From assembly GCA_021199635.1 (NCBI GenBank), contig JAJQHS010000017.1, forward strand, positions 1 through 56,787: a stretch of DNA of 56,787 nucleotides, in the 5' to 3' direction. The stretch is from Bacillota bacterium (lineage in GTDB: Bacteria; Bacillota; Clostridia; Oscillospirales; Oscillospiraceae). The translations under genes and the position numbers were made by a program. This document shows positions 38,399 to 50,800 of this stretch, piece by piece (positions within the stretch are counted from its first letter, which is position 1; each line of letters starts with the position of its first letter). The notes under the pieces are model-generated. The model did not search any database, was not told the origin of the DNA, and saw only the letters and a list, made by a program, of their open reading frames with translations.

Positions 38399-39529
38399 AT
38401 GTTTGTATTGCAGAAAACCGAGGGGAAGGCTCGCCGGGGCGTCTTTACCTGCGCTCACGGCACGGTCCAGACCCCGGTATTTATGAATGTCGGCACCCAG
38501 GGCGCCATCAAGGGCGGGCTGAGCGCCGTAGATTTGAAAAACATTGGCTGCCAGGTGGAGCTTTCCAATACCTACCACCTGCACCTGCGTCCAACGGACA
38601 CGCTGGTGCGGGAAATGGGCGGACTGCACAGATTCATGACATGGGACGGCCCGATCCTCACGGATTCCGGCGGATTTCAGGTGTTCAGCCTGGCTTCCCT
38701 GCGGCGCATCAAGGAGGAGGGCGTGTATTTTTCCTCCCATATCGATGGGCGCAGGATTTTTATGGGGCCGGAGGAAAGCATGCAGATCCAGTCCAATCTG
38801 GGCAGCGACATCTGCATGGCGTTTGACGAGTGCATTGAGAATCCCGCCCCGCGGGAATACGTCCAGCAGAGCGTGGACCGCACCTATCGCTGGCTGGCGC
38901 GGTGCAAGGCGGAAAACGCCCGACTGAACAGCCTGCCGGATACGGTCAACCCGCAGCAAATGCTTTGGGGCATCAACCAGGGCGGCACCTACCCCGACAT
39001 CCGGATCGCCCATATGCAGCAGATCGCCGCGCTGGAGCTACCCGGCTACGCGATCGGCGGACTGGCGGTGGGGGAAACGGCGCAGGAGATGTACGACATC
39101 ATCGAGGCGGTGGAGGCGTATATGCCCGCCGATAAGACCCGCTACCTGATGGGGGTCGGCACGCCGGGCAACATCCTGGAGGCAGTAGCGCGGGGCGTGG
39201 ATTTCTTCGACTGCGTTATGCCGGCGCGGAACGCCCGCCACGCCCGGCTGTTCACCTGGGAGGGCGCCATCAACCTGAAGAACGCCAAATATATGCGGGA
39301 TGAAAATCCCATCGACCCTAAGTGCGACTGCCCGGTATGCCGCCGGTATTCCAGAGCTTATATCCGCCATCTGTTCGTAGCGGAGGAGATGCTGGACATG
39401 CGCCTGGCGGTGATGCACAACCTGTATTTCTACAATAAATTGATGGAAAAAATCCGGGAAGCCCTGGATGAGGGGCGTTTTGAAGCCTTCCGGCGTGAAT
39501 ATTCTGTTAAATTAGACCAGAGAATATAA
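38399..39529 (+). CDS. tgt: tRNA-guanine transglycosylase
   Basis: PVFMNVGTQGAIKG, ILTDSGGFQVFSLASLRRI, GGLAVGE, CDCPVCRRYSRAYIRHL zinc site. Confidence 0.96.
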   Translation: MFVLQKTEGKARRGVFTCAHGTVQTPVFMNVGTQGAIKGGLSAVDLKNIGCQVELSNTYHLHLRPTDTLVREMGGLHRFMTWDGPILTDSGGFQVFSLASLRRIKEEGVYFSSHIDGRRIFMGPEESMQIQSNLGSDICMAFDECIENPAPREYVQQSVDRTYRWLARCKAENARLNSLPDTVNPQQMLWGINQGGTYPDIRIAHMQQIAALELPGYAIGGLAVGETAQEMYDIIEAVEAYMPADKTRYLMGVGTPGNILEAVARGVDFFDCVMPARNARHARLFTWEGAINLKNAKYMRDENPIDPKCDCPVCRRYSRAYIRHLFVAEEMLDMRLAVMHNLYFYNKLMEKIREALDEGRFEAFRREYSVKLDQRI

Positions 39530-39597
39530 ATTCTGCTTGCTTTTTCCTGGCGGAATGGTATAATATTTGCGATTAACAAACTAAAGGAGCTTGTCCA

Positions 39598-39999
39598 ATG
39601 TTACAATTTCTGGAAACTACAACGGATACCACCGGGGGCCTGGGCAGCACAGTGATTATGCTGGTCGTAATGGTCGTCATCTTCTACTTCATGCTGATCC
39701 GCCCGGAAAACAAGCGGAAGAAGGAAGCGGAGAACCTGCGTTCTTCCCTGAAGGTGGGCGACAACATCACCACCATCGGCGGCATTACCGGCACTGTCAT
39801 CAGCGTGAAGGACGATAAATTCGTCATGGAAGTAGGCGCGGATGAAGTCCGTCTGGAGTTCGAGAAGTGGGCGCTGTCCACCAATCAGACTGCTGCCGCC
39901 GCCGCACAGGAGAAGGCCAAGAAGGCCGAGGAAGCCAAGGCAAAGGCCAAGGCCGCAAAAAAGGCGGAGAAGGTCAGCAAGGAGAAAAAAGCGGAGTAA
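39598..39999 (+). CDS. yajC: Preprotein translocase subunit YajC
   Basis: MLVVMVVIFYFMLIRPENKRKKEAENLRSSLKVGDNITTIGGITGTVI. Confidence 0.93.
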   Translation: MLQFLETTTDTTGGLGSTVIMLVVMVVIFYFMLIRPENKRKKEAENLRSSLKVGDNITTIGGITGTVISVKDDKFVMEVGADEVRLEFEKWALSTNQTAAAAAQEKAKKAEEAKAKAKAAKKAEKVSKEKKAE

Positions 40000-40003
40000 A
40001 AAG

Positions 40004-40038
40004 GAAATCCCGGACTTCTGCAAGCCCGGGATTTTTTA
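40004..40038. terminator. Bidirectional terminator between convergent yajC and GT2 genes
   Basis: aaatcccgg...cccgggattttttattttt hairpin. Confidence 0.8.
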
Positions 40039-40977
40039 TTTTTCATAAGTCAGGATCTCTTTGGCCAGGTAGATCGGCCGCTGTTTGCTTTGCTCGAAAA
40101 TTTTGCCCACATATTCTCCAATTATGCCGATGCAGAACAGCTGCATACTCCCAAGCAGCAAAATCAATACGATCACCGTGGCATATCCGGGAATGTCGAT
40201 CCCTACGATGAGCTTTTGCAGCACCACGATGATCAGGTAGATGATGGCCGCCGCCGCCGTCAGGCAGCCCAGATATGCGGCCAGCCGCAGAGGCCGGGTG
40301 GAGAAGCCGATGATCCCCTCCAGCGCGTAATTCATCAGCTTCCGGAAGCTCCACTTGGAGGTGCCGGAGGCACGCTGACATGCGGTGTAGGGGATGTACC
40401 GGGTGCTGTAGCCCACCCAGGCAAATATGCCCTTGGAGAAGCGGTGGTATTCCCCCAGCTCCAGAATACTCTGTGCCACGCTTCTGCGGAAGGTGCGGAA
40501 GTCGCTGGCATCGCTGTGCAGCGTCACATCGGACAGATGATTGATGATGGCGTAGAAGGATTTCTTGAATAAGGAGAGCACCTTCCCCTCGCCCCGGCGG
40601 TCCTGATAGGCGGCGACTACGTCACAGGAATCGTCCTCGTCCAGGATCTGCACCATTTCCCGCACGATCTCGGGGCGCTGCTGCAGGTCCGCGTCGATCA
40701 GGGAGATATACTCGCCGGAGGCATGGTGGAGCCCGGCAAACAGTCCGGCTTCTTTGCCAAAGTTCCGGGAGAAGGAGATGACCTTCACCGGGCATTTCTG
40801 CTGGGCGAAGAGCTTCTTCAGATTGTGCAGCGTGGCATCCTTACTGCCATCGTCCACATAGACGATCTCATAGTCGTAGCCGCAGCCGTCAAATGCCTGC
40901 ATCACCGCCGACTGGAACAGTTCCACGTTCCCCGCCTCGTTATAGCAGGGGACGACCAGGGATAATTTCATAGGCAA
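40036..40977 (-). CDS. Glycosyltransferase family 2, GtrB/DPM-like with two C-terminal TM helices
   Basis: LSLVVPCYNEAGNVELF, YVDDGSKDATL, SLIDADLQQRPEIV; C-terminal hydrophobic helices. Confidence 0.92.
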   Translation of the reverse strand: MPMKLSLVVPCYNEAGNVELFQSAVMQAFDGCGYDYEIVYVDDGSKDATLHNLKKLFAQQKCPVKVISFSRNFGKEAGLFAGLHHASGEYISLIDADLQQRPEIVREMVQILDEDDSCDVVAAYQDRRGEGKVLSLFKKSFYAIINHLSDVTLHSDASDFRTFRRSVAQSILELGEYHRFSKGIFAWVGYSTRYIPYTACQRASGTSKWSFRKLMNYALEGIIGFSTRPLRLAAYLGCLTAAAAIIYLIIVVLQKLIVGIDIPGYATVIVLILLLGSMQLFCIGIIGEYVGKIFEQSKQRPIYLAKEILTYEK

Positions 40978-41040
40978 CCACCCGCATTCCTCAAAGTTTA
41001 CACCATTATACGCCTTTTTGCCAGCCGCGTCAAGAAATGG

Positions 41041-41069
41041 TTGACATTTGGACGAAAATGTGGTAACCT
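41041..41069 (+). promoter_or_regulatory. valS/T-box promoter
   Basis: TTGACA (41041-41046), 17-bp spacer, TAACCT (41064-41069). Confidence 0.55.
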
Positions 41070-41074
41070 AGCCA

Positions 41075-41318
41075 CGACAAAGCGTGGATGGGGAGGTTCC
41101 GCCACGGCTTCCTTTCAGAGAGCGTGCGTTTGCTGGGAGCGCGCAGGGAGTCGGGCGGATGGTCGCCCCGGAGCCGATTTTCTGAAGGCACAGTAGGGAA
41201 GTCCGGGTATGCCCGTTACAGCATTCGAGTGTCCGGCCTGCGCCGGAAATTCAGGTGGTACCGCGGAAATGTGATTTTCGCCCTGAGTCTGTGGACTTGG
41301 GGCGTTTTTTGTTGGAAA
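41075..41318 (+). ncRNA. T-box leader upstream of valS
   Basis: Canonical T-box AGGTGGTACCGCGG at 41253-41266, followed by a cgccctgagtc/gacttggggcgtttttt terminator and then valS. Confidence 0.92.
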
Positions 41319-41331
41319 GGAGCGTTTGGAA

Positions 41332-43971
41332 ATGGCAAAAGAGCTGCCAAAGGTGTATGAGCCGCAGCAGGTGGAAAGCCGTATTTACAAAATGTGGGAG
41401 GATGGGGGCTATTTCAAGCCTGCAGGACGGGAAGGCGCAAAGCCTTTCACTATCGTCATGCCGCCCCCCAATGTGACGGGTCAGCTGCACATCGGTCACG
41501 CCATGGACGATACGCTTCAGGACATGCTGATCCGGTTCAAGCGGATGCAGGGGTACGATGCTCTGTACGTCCCTGGCGTGGATCACGCCGGCATCGCTAC
41601 CCAGATCCGGGTGGAGGAGGAGCTGCGCAAGGAGGGGCTGACCCGCTATGATTTAGGGCGGGAGAAGTTCCTGGAGCGGGTATGGGCCTGGAAGGAGCAG
41701 TACGGCAACCGCATCGTCCAGCAGCAGAAGAAGCTGGGCGTATCCTGCGATTGGGACCGCTCCCGGTTCACCATGGACGAGGGCTGCTCCAGGGCCGTCC
41801 GGGAGGTGTTCGTCTCCCTGTACGAGAAGGGGCTGATCTACAAGGGAAGCCGGATTATTAACTGGTGCCCCCACTGCGTCACCGCGCTGTCCGATGCGGA
41901 GGTGGAATATGTTGACAAGCCCGGGCACCTGTGGCATATCCGGTACCCATTTGCCGACGGCACGGGCGAAGTGGTGGTCGCCACCACGCGGCCGGAGACC
42001 ATGCTGGGCGACTCCGGCGTGTGTGTGAACCCCAACGATGCGCGTTATCAGGCCATCGTGGGCAAAACTGTGATCCTGCCCCTGGTGAATAAGGAAATCC
42101 CCGTGGTGGCGGACGACTACGCGGAGATGGATTTTGGTACCGGCTGCGTGAAAATGACCCCCGCCCACGATCCCAACGACTTCGAGGTTGGCCTGCGGCA
42201 CAACCTGGAGATCATCCGGGTCCTGGATGACAATGGCAAGGTCAACGAAAACGGCGGAAAATATCAGGGGCTGGATCGCTACGAAGCGCGTAAGCAGATC
42301 ATAGCCGATCTGGACGCTGGCGGCTACCTGGTAAAGACCGAGGACTATTCCCACAATGTGGGAACCTGCTACCGCTGCCATAACGATGTGGAGCCCATCA
42401 TTTCCGCACAGTGGTTCGTGAAGATGCAGCCGCTGGCGGAGGAGGCTATGCGCAGCGTCAATGACGGGGAGATCAGATTCGTACCGGAACGGTTCACGAA
42501 GAATTATATGAACTGGATGCGCAACATCCGGGATTGGTGCATTTCCCGCCAGCTGTGGTGGGGGCACCAGATCCCCGTGTGGTACTGCGATGACTGCGGC
42601 CACATGACCTGCACCCGGGAGGACCCGACCTGCTGCGAAAAGTGTGGCAGCACACATATCCAACGCGACCCGGATGTGCTGGATACCTGGTTCTCCTCCG
42701 CGCTGTGGCCCTTTGAGACACTGGGCTGGCCGGACGACACCGAGGACCTGCGGAAATATTATCCCACGGATGTGCTGGTCACGGGCTACGACATTATCAC
42801 CTTCTGGGTCGCCCGGATGATTTTCTCCGGCCTGGAGCATACCGGGAAGGCACCCTTCCACACCGTGCTGATCCACGGCCTGGTGCGGGACGATAAGGGC
42901 AGAAAGATGAGCAAATCCCTGGGCAACGGCATTGACCCGCTGGAAATGATCGACAAATACGGCTGTGACGCTTTGCGGATGAACATGGTCACCGGCAATT
43001 CCCCCGGAAACGATATGCGCTTCTACGTGGAGCGGTGCGAGGCCATGCGGAATTTTGCCAACAAGCTGTGGAACGCCTCCCGCTATGTGCTGATGAATCT
43101 GGCGGACGGTGCGGAAAACGCACTGCCGGACACGGCGCAGCTGGAGATCGCGGATAAATGGGTGCTGTCCAAGCTGAATACCCTGATTTCCGATGTCACC
43201 GAGAACATGGAGAAATATGAGCTGGGCATTTCGGTGCAGAAGATTTACGATTTCGTCTGGGATACCTATTGTGACTGGTATATCGAGCTGACCAAAGCGC
43301 GGCTGTATGCCGAGGACGATGCTCGGAAGAAGACGGCAATGTCCGTGCTGGTGTATGTGCTGGATCAGCTGATGCGGTTGCTGCATCCGTTCATGCCTTT
43401 CATTACCGAGGAGATCTGGCAGGCTATCCCCCATGAGGGCGGCGCGCTGATCGCTGCGTCCTGGCCCCAGAGCAGCCCAGCGCTGGAATTCCCTGCCGAG
43501 GAGGCGCATATGGAGGCGGTGATGGATGCCATCCGCGCCATCCGCGCCCGCCGCACGGAAATGAATGTGCCGCCCAGCAAAAAGGCGGCGCTGTATGTGC
43601 TGACCTCCAAGCCCCAGGTGTTTGCAGAGGGCGAGGATTTCATCCGCAGGCTTGCTTACGCGGATGATGTGAAGCTGCTGGACGTGGAGCCGGAGAATCT
43701 TCAAGGCATGGTGGCCATCACCACGGCGGAAGCGAAGCTGTATATCCCCATGGGTCAGCTGGTGGATGTGCAGAAGGAGCTGGAGCGCATCGGCAAGGAG
43801 CTTGAGAAGGCTCGGAAAAATCTTGCCGGACTGCAGTCCAAGCTCAGCAATGAGAAATTTATCTCCCGCGCGCCGGAAGCGGTGGTGAACGCTGAGCGGG
43901 ATAAGCTTGCGAAGGCACGGGCACTGATTGCCCGGCTGGAACAAAGCGAAGCGGAAATGAAGAACCTGTAA
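41332..43971 (+). CDS. valS: Valyl-tRNA synthetase
   Basis: PPPNVTGQLHIGHAMDDTLQD, DEGCSRAVREVFVSLYEKGLIY, GRKMSKSLGNGIDPLE, C-terminal coiled coil. Confidence 0.97.
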   Translation: MAKELPKVYEPQQVESRIYKMWEDGGYFKPAGREGAKPFTIVMPPPNVTGQLHIGHAMDDTLQDMLIRFKRMQGYDALYVPGVDHAGIATQIRVEEELRKEGLTRYDLGREKFLERVWAWKEQYGNRIVQQQKKLGVSCDWDRSRFTMDEGCSRAVREVFVSLYEKGLIYKGSRIINWCPHCVTALSDAEVEYVDKPGHLWHIRYPFADGTGEVVVATTRPETMLGDSGVCVNPNDARYQAIVGKTVILPLVNKEIPVVADDYAEMDFGTGCVKMTPAHDPNDFEVGLRHNLEIIRVLDDNGKVNENGGKYQGLDRYEARKQIIADLDAGGYLVKTEDYSHNVGTCYRCHNDVEPIISAQWFVKMQPLAEEAMRSVNDGEIRFVPERFTKNYMNWMRNIRDWCISRQLWWGHQIPVWYCDDCGHMTCTREDPTCCEKCGSTHIQRDPDVLDTWFSSALWPFETLGWPDDTEDLRKYYPTDVLVTGYDIITFWVARMIFSGLEHTGKAPFHTVLIHGLVRDDKGRKMSKSLGNGIDPLEMIDKYGCDALRMNMVTGNSPGNDMRFYVERCEAMRNFANKLWNASRYVLMNLADGAENALPDTAQLEIADKWVLSKLNTLISDVTENMEKYELGISVQKIYDFVWDTYCDWYIELTKARLYAEDDARKKTAMSVLVYVLDQLMRLLHPFMPFITEEIWQAIPHEGGALIAASWPQSSPALEFPAEEAHMEAVMDAIRAIRARRTEMNVPPSKKAALYVLTSKPQVFAEGEDFIRRLAYADDVKLLDVEPENLQGMVAITTAEAKLYIPMGQLVDVQKELERIGKELEKARKNLAGLQSKLSNEKFISRAPEAVVNAERDKLAKARALIARLEQSEAEMKNL

Positions 43972-43980
43972 TTTAACCTA

Positions 43981-44021
43981 TGCGGTGCAAGTCATTGACT
44001 CTTGCACCGCATTCTTTTTTT
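43981..44021 (+). terminator. Terminator after valS
   Basis: tgcggtgcaag-tcattgact-cttgcaccgca followed by ttcttttttt. Confidence 0.88.
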
Positions 44022-44098
44022 CTGCACCGGAATCCGACTGCAAATCTTAACGCCATATTCCTATACTTACCAGGTAAACAGCAAAGGAGGAAAGCACC

Positions 44099-44416
44099 AT
44101 GCACTTTACCAGTTTTCTGGAAAACGGCAAATTAACGGTAGCGCTGACCGGAGAGATCGACCACCACTGCGCGAAGCAGTATATCCAGGCCATCACGGGG
44201 AAAATCGAGGCATATACCCCGGAGGTCTGCGTTCTGGACTTCCAGGATGTCAGCTTCGTGGATTCCTCGGGGATCGCGGTGGTGATCAATGCTCTGCGGA
44301 ATATGACCCAAATTGAAGGGAAATTGATCCTGACCGGGATCTGCCAGCAGCCCATGCGGGTGTTCCGGGCATCGGGAATTGATAAATTGGTGGAAATCAA
44401 GGAGGCAGTATCATGA
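44099..44416 (+). CDS. spoIIAA: Anti-sigma F factor antagonist (STAS domain)
   Basis: EVCVLDFQDVSFVDSSGIAVVINA phosphorylatable serine region; first gene of spoIIA-like operon. Confidence 0.9.
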   Translation: MHFTSFLENGKLTVALTGEIDHHCAKQYIQAITGKIEAYTPEVCVLDFQDVSFVDSSGIAVVINALRNMTQIEGKLILTGICQQPMRVFRASGIDKLVEIKEAVS

Positions 44417-44844
44417 AATTCGACAACTTTATGATTTTGGAGTTTCCCAGCAAATCCTGCAACGAAGCCTTCGCGCGCAGCGCAGTGGCATGCTTTGCCG
44501 CGCAGATGGACCCGACGCTGGAGGAGCTGGGGGACATCCGCACGGCGGTATCCGAGGCGGTCACAAACTGTATCGTCCATGCCTATCCCGACGCGCTGGG
44601 CGTCGTCACAGTGCGCTGCCGGATCCTCAAGGACAATGTGCTGGACATCGTGGTGAAGGATAAGGGCATCGGCATCGCGGATATGGAGCAGGCGCGCCGC
44701 CCAATGTTTACAACCGGCGGTGCGGACCGCAGTGGCATGGGCTTTACCATCATGGAGAGCTTCATGACTTTCTTTGAGGTAAACTCCGAGCCGGGCAAGG
44801 GAACCACCGTCCATATGCGCCGCAAGCTCCAGCGCAGGCAATGA
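44413..44844 (+). CDS. spoIIAB: Anti-sigma F factor, serine kinase
   Basis: DIRTAVSEAVTNCIVHAYPD, DKGIGIADMEQARRPMFTT GHKL ATPase motifs. Confidence 0.93.
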   Translation: MKFDNFMILEFPSKSCNEAFARSAVACFAAQMDPTLEELGDIRTAVSEAVTNCIVHAYPDALGVVTVRCRILKDNVLDIVVKDKGIGIADMEQARRPMFTTGGADRSGMGFTIMESFMTFFEVNSEPGKGTTVHMRRKLQRRQ

Positions 44845-45545
44845 GCAGGCTGGAGGAGCTTCTCCGCCGGGCAAAGGCGGGGGAGAAGGAGGCGTCGGAG
44901 CTGTTGGTGGCGGAAAATGCGGGGCTGATCTGGTCTGTAGCCAGGCGGTTCCTGGGCAGGGGTACGGAAGCAGATGATCTGTACCAGCTGGGTTGCCTCG
45001 GCTTCCTGAAGGCGGTGGAGGGCTTCGACCTGGCGTATGGCACCCAGTTTTCCACCTACGCCGTGCCGAAAATATCCGGAGAGATTCGCCGCTTCCTACG
45101 GGACGATGGCGCGGTCAAGGTCTCCCGCACCATAAAGGAACAGGCCGCAGCGGTCAAAACCGCACGGAATCTGCTGGCTTCCACGCTGGGACGGGAGCCG
45201 ACTCTGCAGGAAATTTCCCGGCAGACCGGTCTGACGCCGGAGGAGATTGCCGTGGCGGAAACAGCCACCGCTGCCACCGAATCGATCCAGCGGGAATCCG
45301 GCGAGGATGGGTTTACTCTGGAGGACATCCTTTCGGACACGGAGACGGAGGAGGCTATGGTGGAGAAAATCTCCCTGCGTCAGGCAATCTGCCAGCTGCC
45401 GGAGCGGGAGGGCACGGTGATCCGGCTGCGATATTTCCACGGGCTGACCCAGGAGCGGGTGGCCAAGGTGCTTTCCGTCAGCCAGGTTCAGGTCTCCCGC
45501 ATTGAGAAAAAGGCGCTGAGCCAGCTGAGAACCCTGCTGGAATAG
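44841..45545 (+). CDS. sigF: RNA polymerase sporulation sigma factor F
   Basis: DDLYQLGCLGFLKAVEGFDLAYGTQFSTYAVPKISGEIRRFLRDDGAVKVSR; follows spoIIAB. Confidence 0.93.
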   Translation: MSRLEELLRRAKAGEKEASELLVAENAGLIWSVARRFLGRGTEADDLYQLGCLGFLKAVEGFDLAYGTQFSTYAVPKISGEIRRFLRDDGAVKVSRTIKEQAAAVKTARNLLASTLGREPTLQEISRQTGLTPEEIAVAETATAATESIQRESGEDGFTLEDILSDTETEEAMVEKISLRQAICQLPEREGTVIRLRYFHGLTQERVAKVLSVSQVQVSRIEKKALSQLRTLLE

Positions 45546-45612
45546 AAATTCCTCTTTACCTTTCGCCCAAAATGCGGTAAAATAGACCCATTAAAACAGA
45601 TAGGGTGCGGCT

Positions 45613-48000
45613 ATGACACAGGACTATGAAGAAAGATTTCTGCTTGCCCGGCGCAGATACATCGCGGGGCAGTTTTCCAATTTGAATCCCATGCAGCAGG
45701 AGGCCACGCTGACCACCGAGGGGCCGCTGCTCCTCCTGGCGGGCGCTGGCAGCGGGAAGACCACTGTGCTGATCCACCGGATCGCGAATCTGCTCCGCTA
45801 TGGTCGGGGCAGCGACAGCACCTGCAATGAGGTTCCGGATTCTATTACCCAGGCGGATGTGGAATTTCTGGAATCGTTGCCGCCCGCACCCGGCGCGGAG
45901 CAGCAGGCCCGGGCAGATGCGCTGTGCGCTGTGGAGCCAGCCCCGCCCTGGAACGTGATTGCCATCACGTTCACCAATAAGGCTGCGAACGAATTGAAGG
46001 ACCGGCTGACCGCAATGCTTGGCTCCCAGGCCCAGGACGTGTGGGCGATGACGTTCCACTCCGCCTGCTGCCGCATTCTGCGCCGGGATATTGAGCGGCT
46101 GGGGTATACCAGGCACTTTACAATTTATGACGATTCGGAGTCCGAGCGGGTGATCAAGCGGATCATCCGCGACCTGGGGCTGGACGAGAAGACGTTTCCC
46201 CCAAGATCTGTGCTGAACGCCATCAGCCGGGAAAAGGACGCGCTGACGACGCCCCGGGGCCTTGCGGAACGGGCGGAGGAAGCGGGCGACATCCGGCTGC
46301 GCCATATTGCGCGGGTGTACCGGGTCTACCAGGAGCAGCTGAAGGATAACAACGCCGTGGATTTTGACGATATCATCCTGCTGACCATCCGCCTGCTCCA
46401 GGAGAACGAGGATATCCTGCGGTACTATCAGCGGAAATTCCGCTATGTCCTGGTAGATGAGTACCAGGATACCAACCATATGCAGTATCTGCTCACCAGC
46501 CTTCTGGCTGGGGGGCGGGAAAATCTGTGCGTGGTGGGTGACGATGACCAGAGCATTTACCGTTTCCGGGGCGCAACGATCTCCAACATCCTGAATTTCG
46601 AGAAGCAGTACCGCGGCGCCCGGGTGATCCGGCTGGAGCAGAACTACCGCTCCACCCAGTCCATTTTGAATGCTGCCAACGCTGTGATCGCCCACAACCT
46701 GGGCAGGAAGGGCAAGCACCTTTGGACGGCCAACGGCGCCGGGCAGCCGGTCACTCTTTACGAGGCGCAGAACGAGGGCGGGGAGGCTTCCTTTGTAGCC
46801 GATCAGATTCTGACCAGATCCCAGGGGAGGGACTTCCGGAACTTTGCCATCCTGTACCGCACCAACGCCCAGTCCAATTCGCTGGAATATGCCTTCAAGC
46901 GCAATGGGATCCCTTACCGCGTTATCGGCGGCATCCGCTTCTTTGAGCGGGCGGAGGTCAGGGATATGCTGGCGTATCTGTGTGTCATAAACAACCGGGC
47001 GGACGATTTCCGGCTGAACCGGATCATCAATAATCCGCCCAGAGGCCTGGGCGAAAAGTCCCTGGAAACGGCCCGGCGGCTGGCATCCGCGGCGCAGATT
47101 CCGCTCTACAGCGTGATCTCCGACCCGGAATCCTTCGCGCCGCTTCAGAAGCAGGCGCCGAAGTTCCTGCAATTCTCCCAGATGATTGAGGGGCTTGCCC
47201 AGCTCCTGGAGGAGGGCGTGAGCCTTCCGGATTTCTACGAGGAGGTTATGCTCCGCACGGGATATGTGGATATGCTCCGGAAAAAGGACACGGAGGAGAA
47301 CCAGACGCGTCTGGAGAATATCCGGGAGCTGAAATCCAGCATTCTGGCCTATGCCCAGCAGGAGGAATCACCAACCTTGGCGGGATTTTTGGAGCAGATC
47401 GCCCTGTATACGGATATCGAGGAATACCAGGCGGGGGACGATACGGTGGTCATGATGACCATGCACGCCTCCAAGGGATTGGAATTTCCCCATGTGTTCC
47501 TGGTGGGATTTGAGGATGGGCTGTTCCCTGGAATGAAGGCCATTGGTGACCGGGAGGAGATGGAGGAGGAGCGCAGGCTCTGCTATGTGGCCATCACCCG
47601 GGCGAAGCAGACACTGACCATTTCCTACGCGCGCCAGAGGACGCTCTATGGCCGCACCAGCGCATCGCTGCCGTCCCGGTTCCTGCAGGAGCTGCCCGCA
47701 GATGAGGTCGTCCGGAAGAGCAGCGCCAGCACCTGGCACTCCGGCGGATATTCCGCCCGCCCGGCTTACACGCCTCAGCGCGCCGCTGTGGGCAGGCCGG
47801 CTGCTGCCGCCATCCGCCCAACCCCCAGCCTGGAGCTGAACAAGGGGGATATGGTGGTACATACCGCATTCGGCAGGGGGATGGTGCTTTCCGTGCTGAA
47901 AATGGGCGGGGACGCGCTGCTGGAGGTGGCCTTTGACGAGTTCGGAACGAAAAAGCTGATGGCAAAAACCGCTTCCGCGCACATGAAAAAGCTGGAATAA
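45613..48000 (+). CDS. pcrA: ATP-dependent DNA helicase, UvrD/PcrA type
   Basis: AGAGSGKTTVLIHRIANLL, ITFTNKAANELKDRL, VLVDEYQDTNHMQYLL, MTMHASKGLEFPHVFLVGFEDGLFP. Confidence 0.94.
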   Translation: MTQDYEERFLLARRRYIAGQFSNLNPMQQEATLTTEGPLLLLAGAGSGKTTVLIHRIANLLRYGRGSDSTCNEVPDSITQADVEFLESLPPAPGAEQQARADALCAVEPAPPWNVIAITFTNKAANELKDRLTAMLGSQAQDVWAMTFHSACCRILRRDIERLGYTRHFTIYDDSESERVIKRIIRDLGLDEKTFPPRSVLNAISREKDALTTPRGLAERAEEAGDIRLRHIARVYRVYQEQLKDNNAVDFDDIILLTIRLLQENEDILRYYQRKFRYVLVDEYQDTNHMQYLLTSLLAGGRENLCVVGDDDQSIYRFRGATISNILNFEKQYRGARVIRLEQNYRSTQSILNAANAVIAHNLGRKGKHLWTANGAGQPVTLYEAQNEGGEASFVADQILTRSQGRDFRNFAILYRTNAQSNSLEYAFKRNGIPYRVIGGIRFFERAEVRDMLAYLCVINNRADDFRLNRIINNPPRGLGEKSLETARRLASAAQIPLYSVISDPESFAPLQKQAPKFLQFSQMIEGLAQLLEEGVSLPDFYEEVMLRTGYVDMLRKKDTEENQTRLENIRELKSSILAYAQQEESPTLAGFLEQIALYTDIEEYQAGDDTVVMMTMHASKGLEFPHVFLVGFEDGLFPGMKAIGDREEMEEERRLCYVAITRAKQTLTISYARQRTLYGRTSASLPSRFLQELPADEVVRKSSASTWHSGGYSARPAYTPQRAAVGRPAAAAIRPTPSLELNKGDMVVHTAFGRGMVLSVLKMGGDALLEVAFDEFGTKKLMAKTASAHMKKLE

Positions 48001-48038
48001 TCCCGCCGCTTCCGCATAGAATTTCCGGAGGTGATTCT

Positions 48039-50637
<2,599 letters not shown>

Positions 50638-50640
50638 GAT

Positions 50641-50683
50641 TTGCGGTCTGCTCCAATCAGGGCGGACCGCAATTTTGTTTTTT
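50641..50683 (+). terminator. Terminator after ligA
   Basis: ttgcggtctgc...ggcggaccgcaa followed by ttttgtttttt. Confidence 0.75.
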
Positions 50684-50716
50684 GCACAAAAAATTCCAGA
50701 ATTTTACAATTTGTGG

Positions 50717-50745
50717 TTGCATATTTGCCAATTCTGTATTATAAT
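50717..50745 (+). promoter_or_regulatory. Promoter of the multi-OB lipoprotein gene
   Basis: TTGCAT (50717-50722), 17-bp spacer, TATAAT (50740-50745). Confidence 0.6.
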
Positions 50746-50800
50746 CCGCGGTTGGCGGGCTCGTCGAAATTTGTATCAATTATAGATAAGGAGAGAAAAC

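Noticed and set aside
41653-43944. 763-aa minus-strand ORF opposite valS
   Set aside because: Antisense shadow of valS; no recognisable domain and no upstream RBS/promoter.
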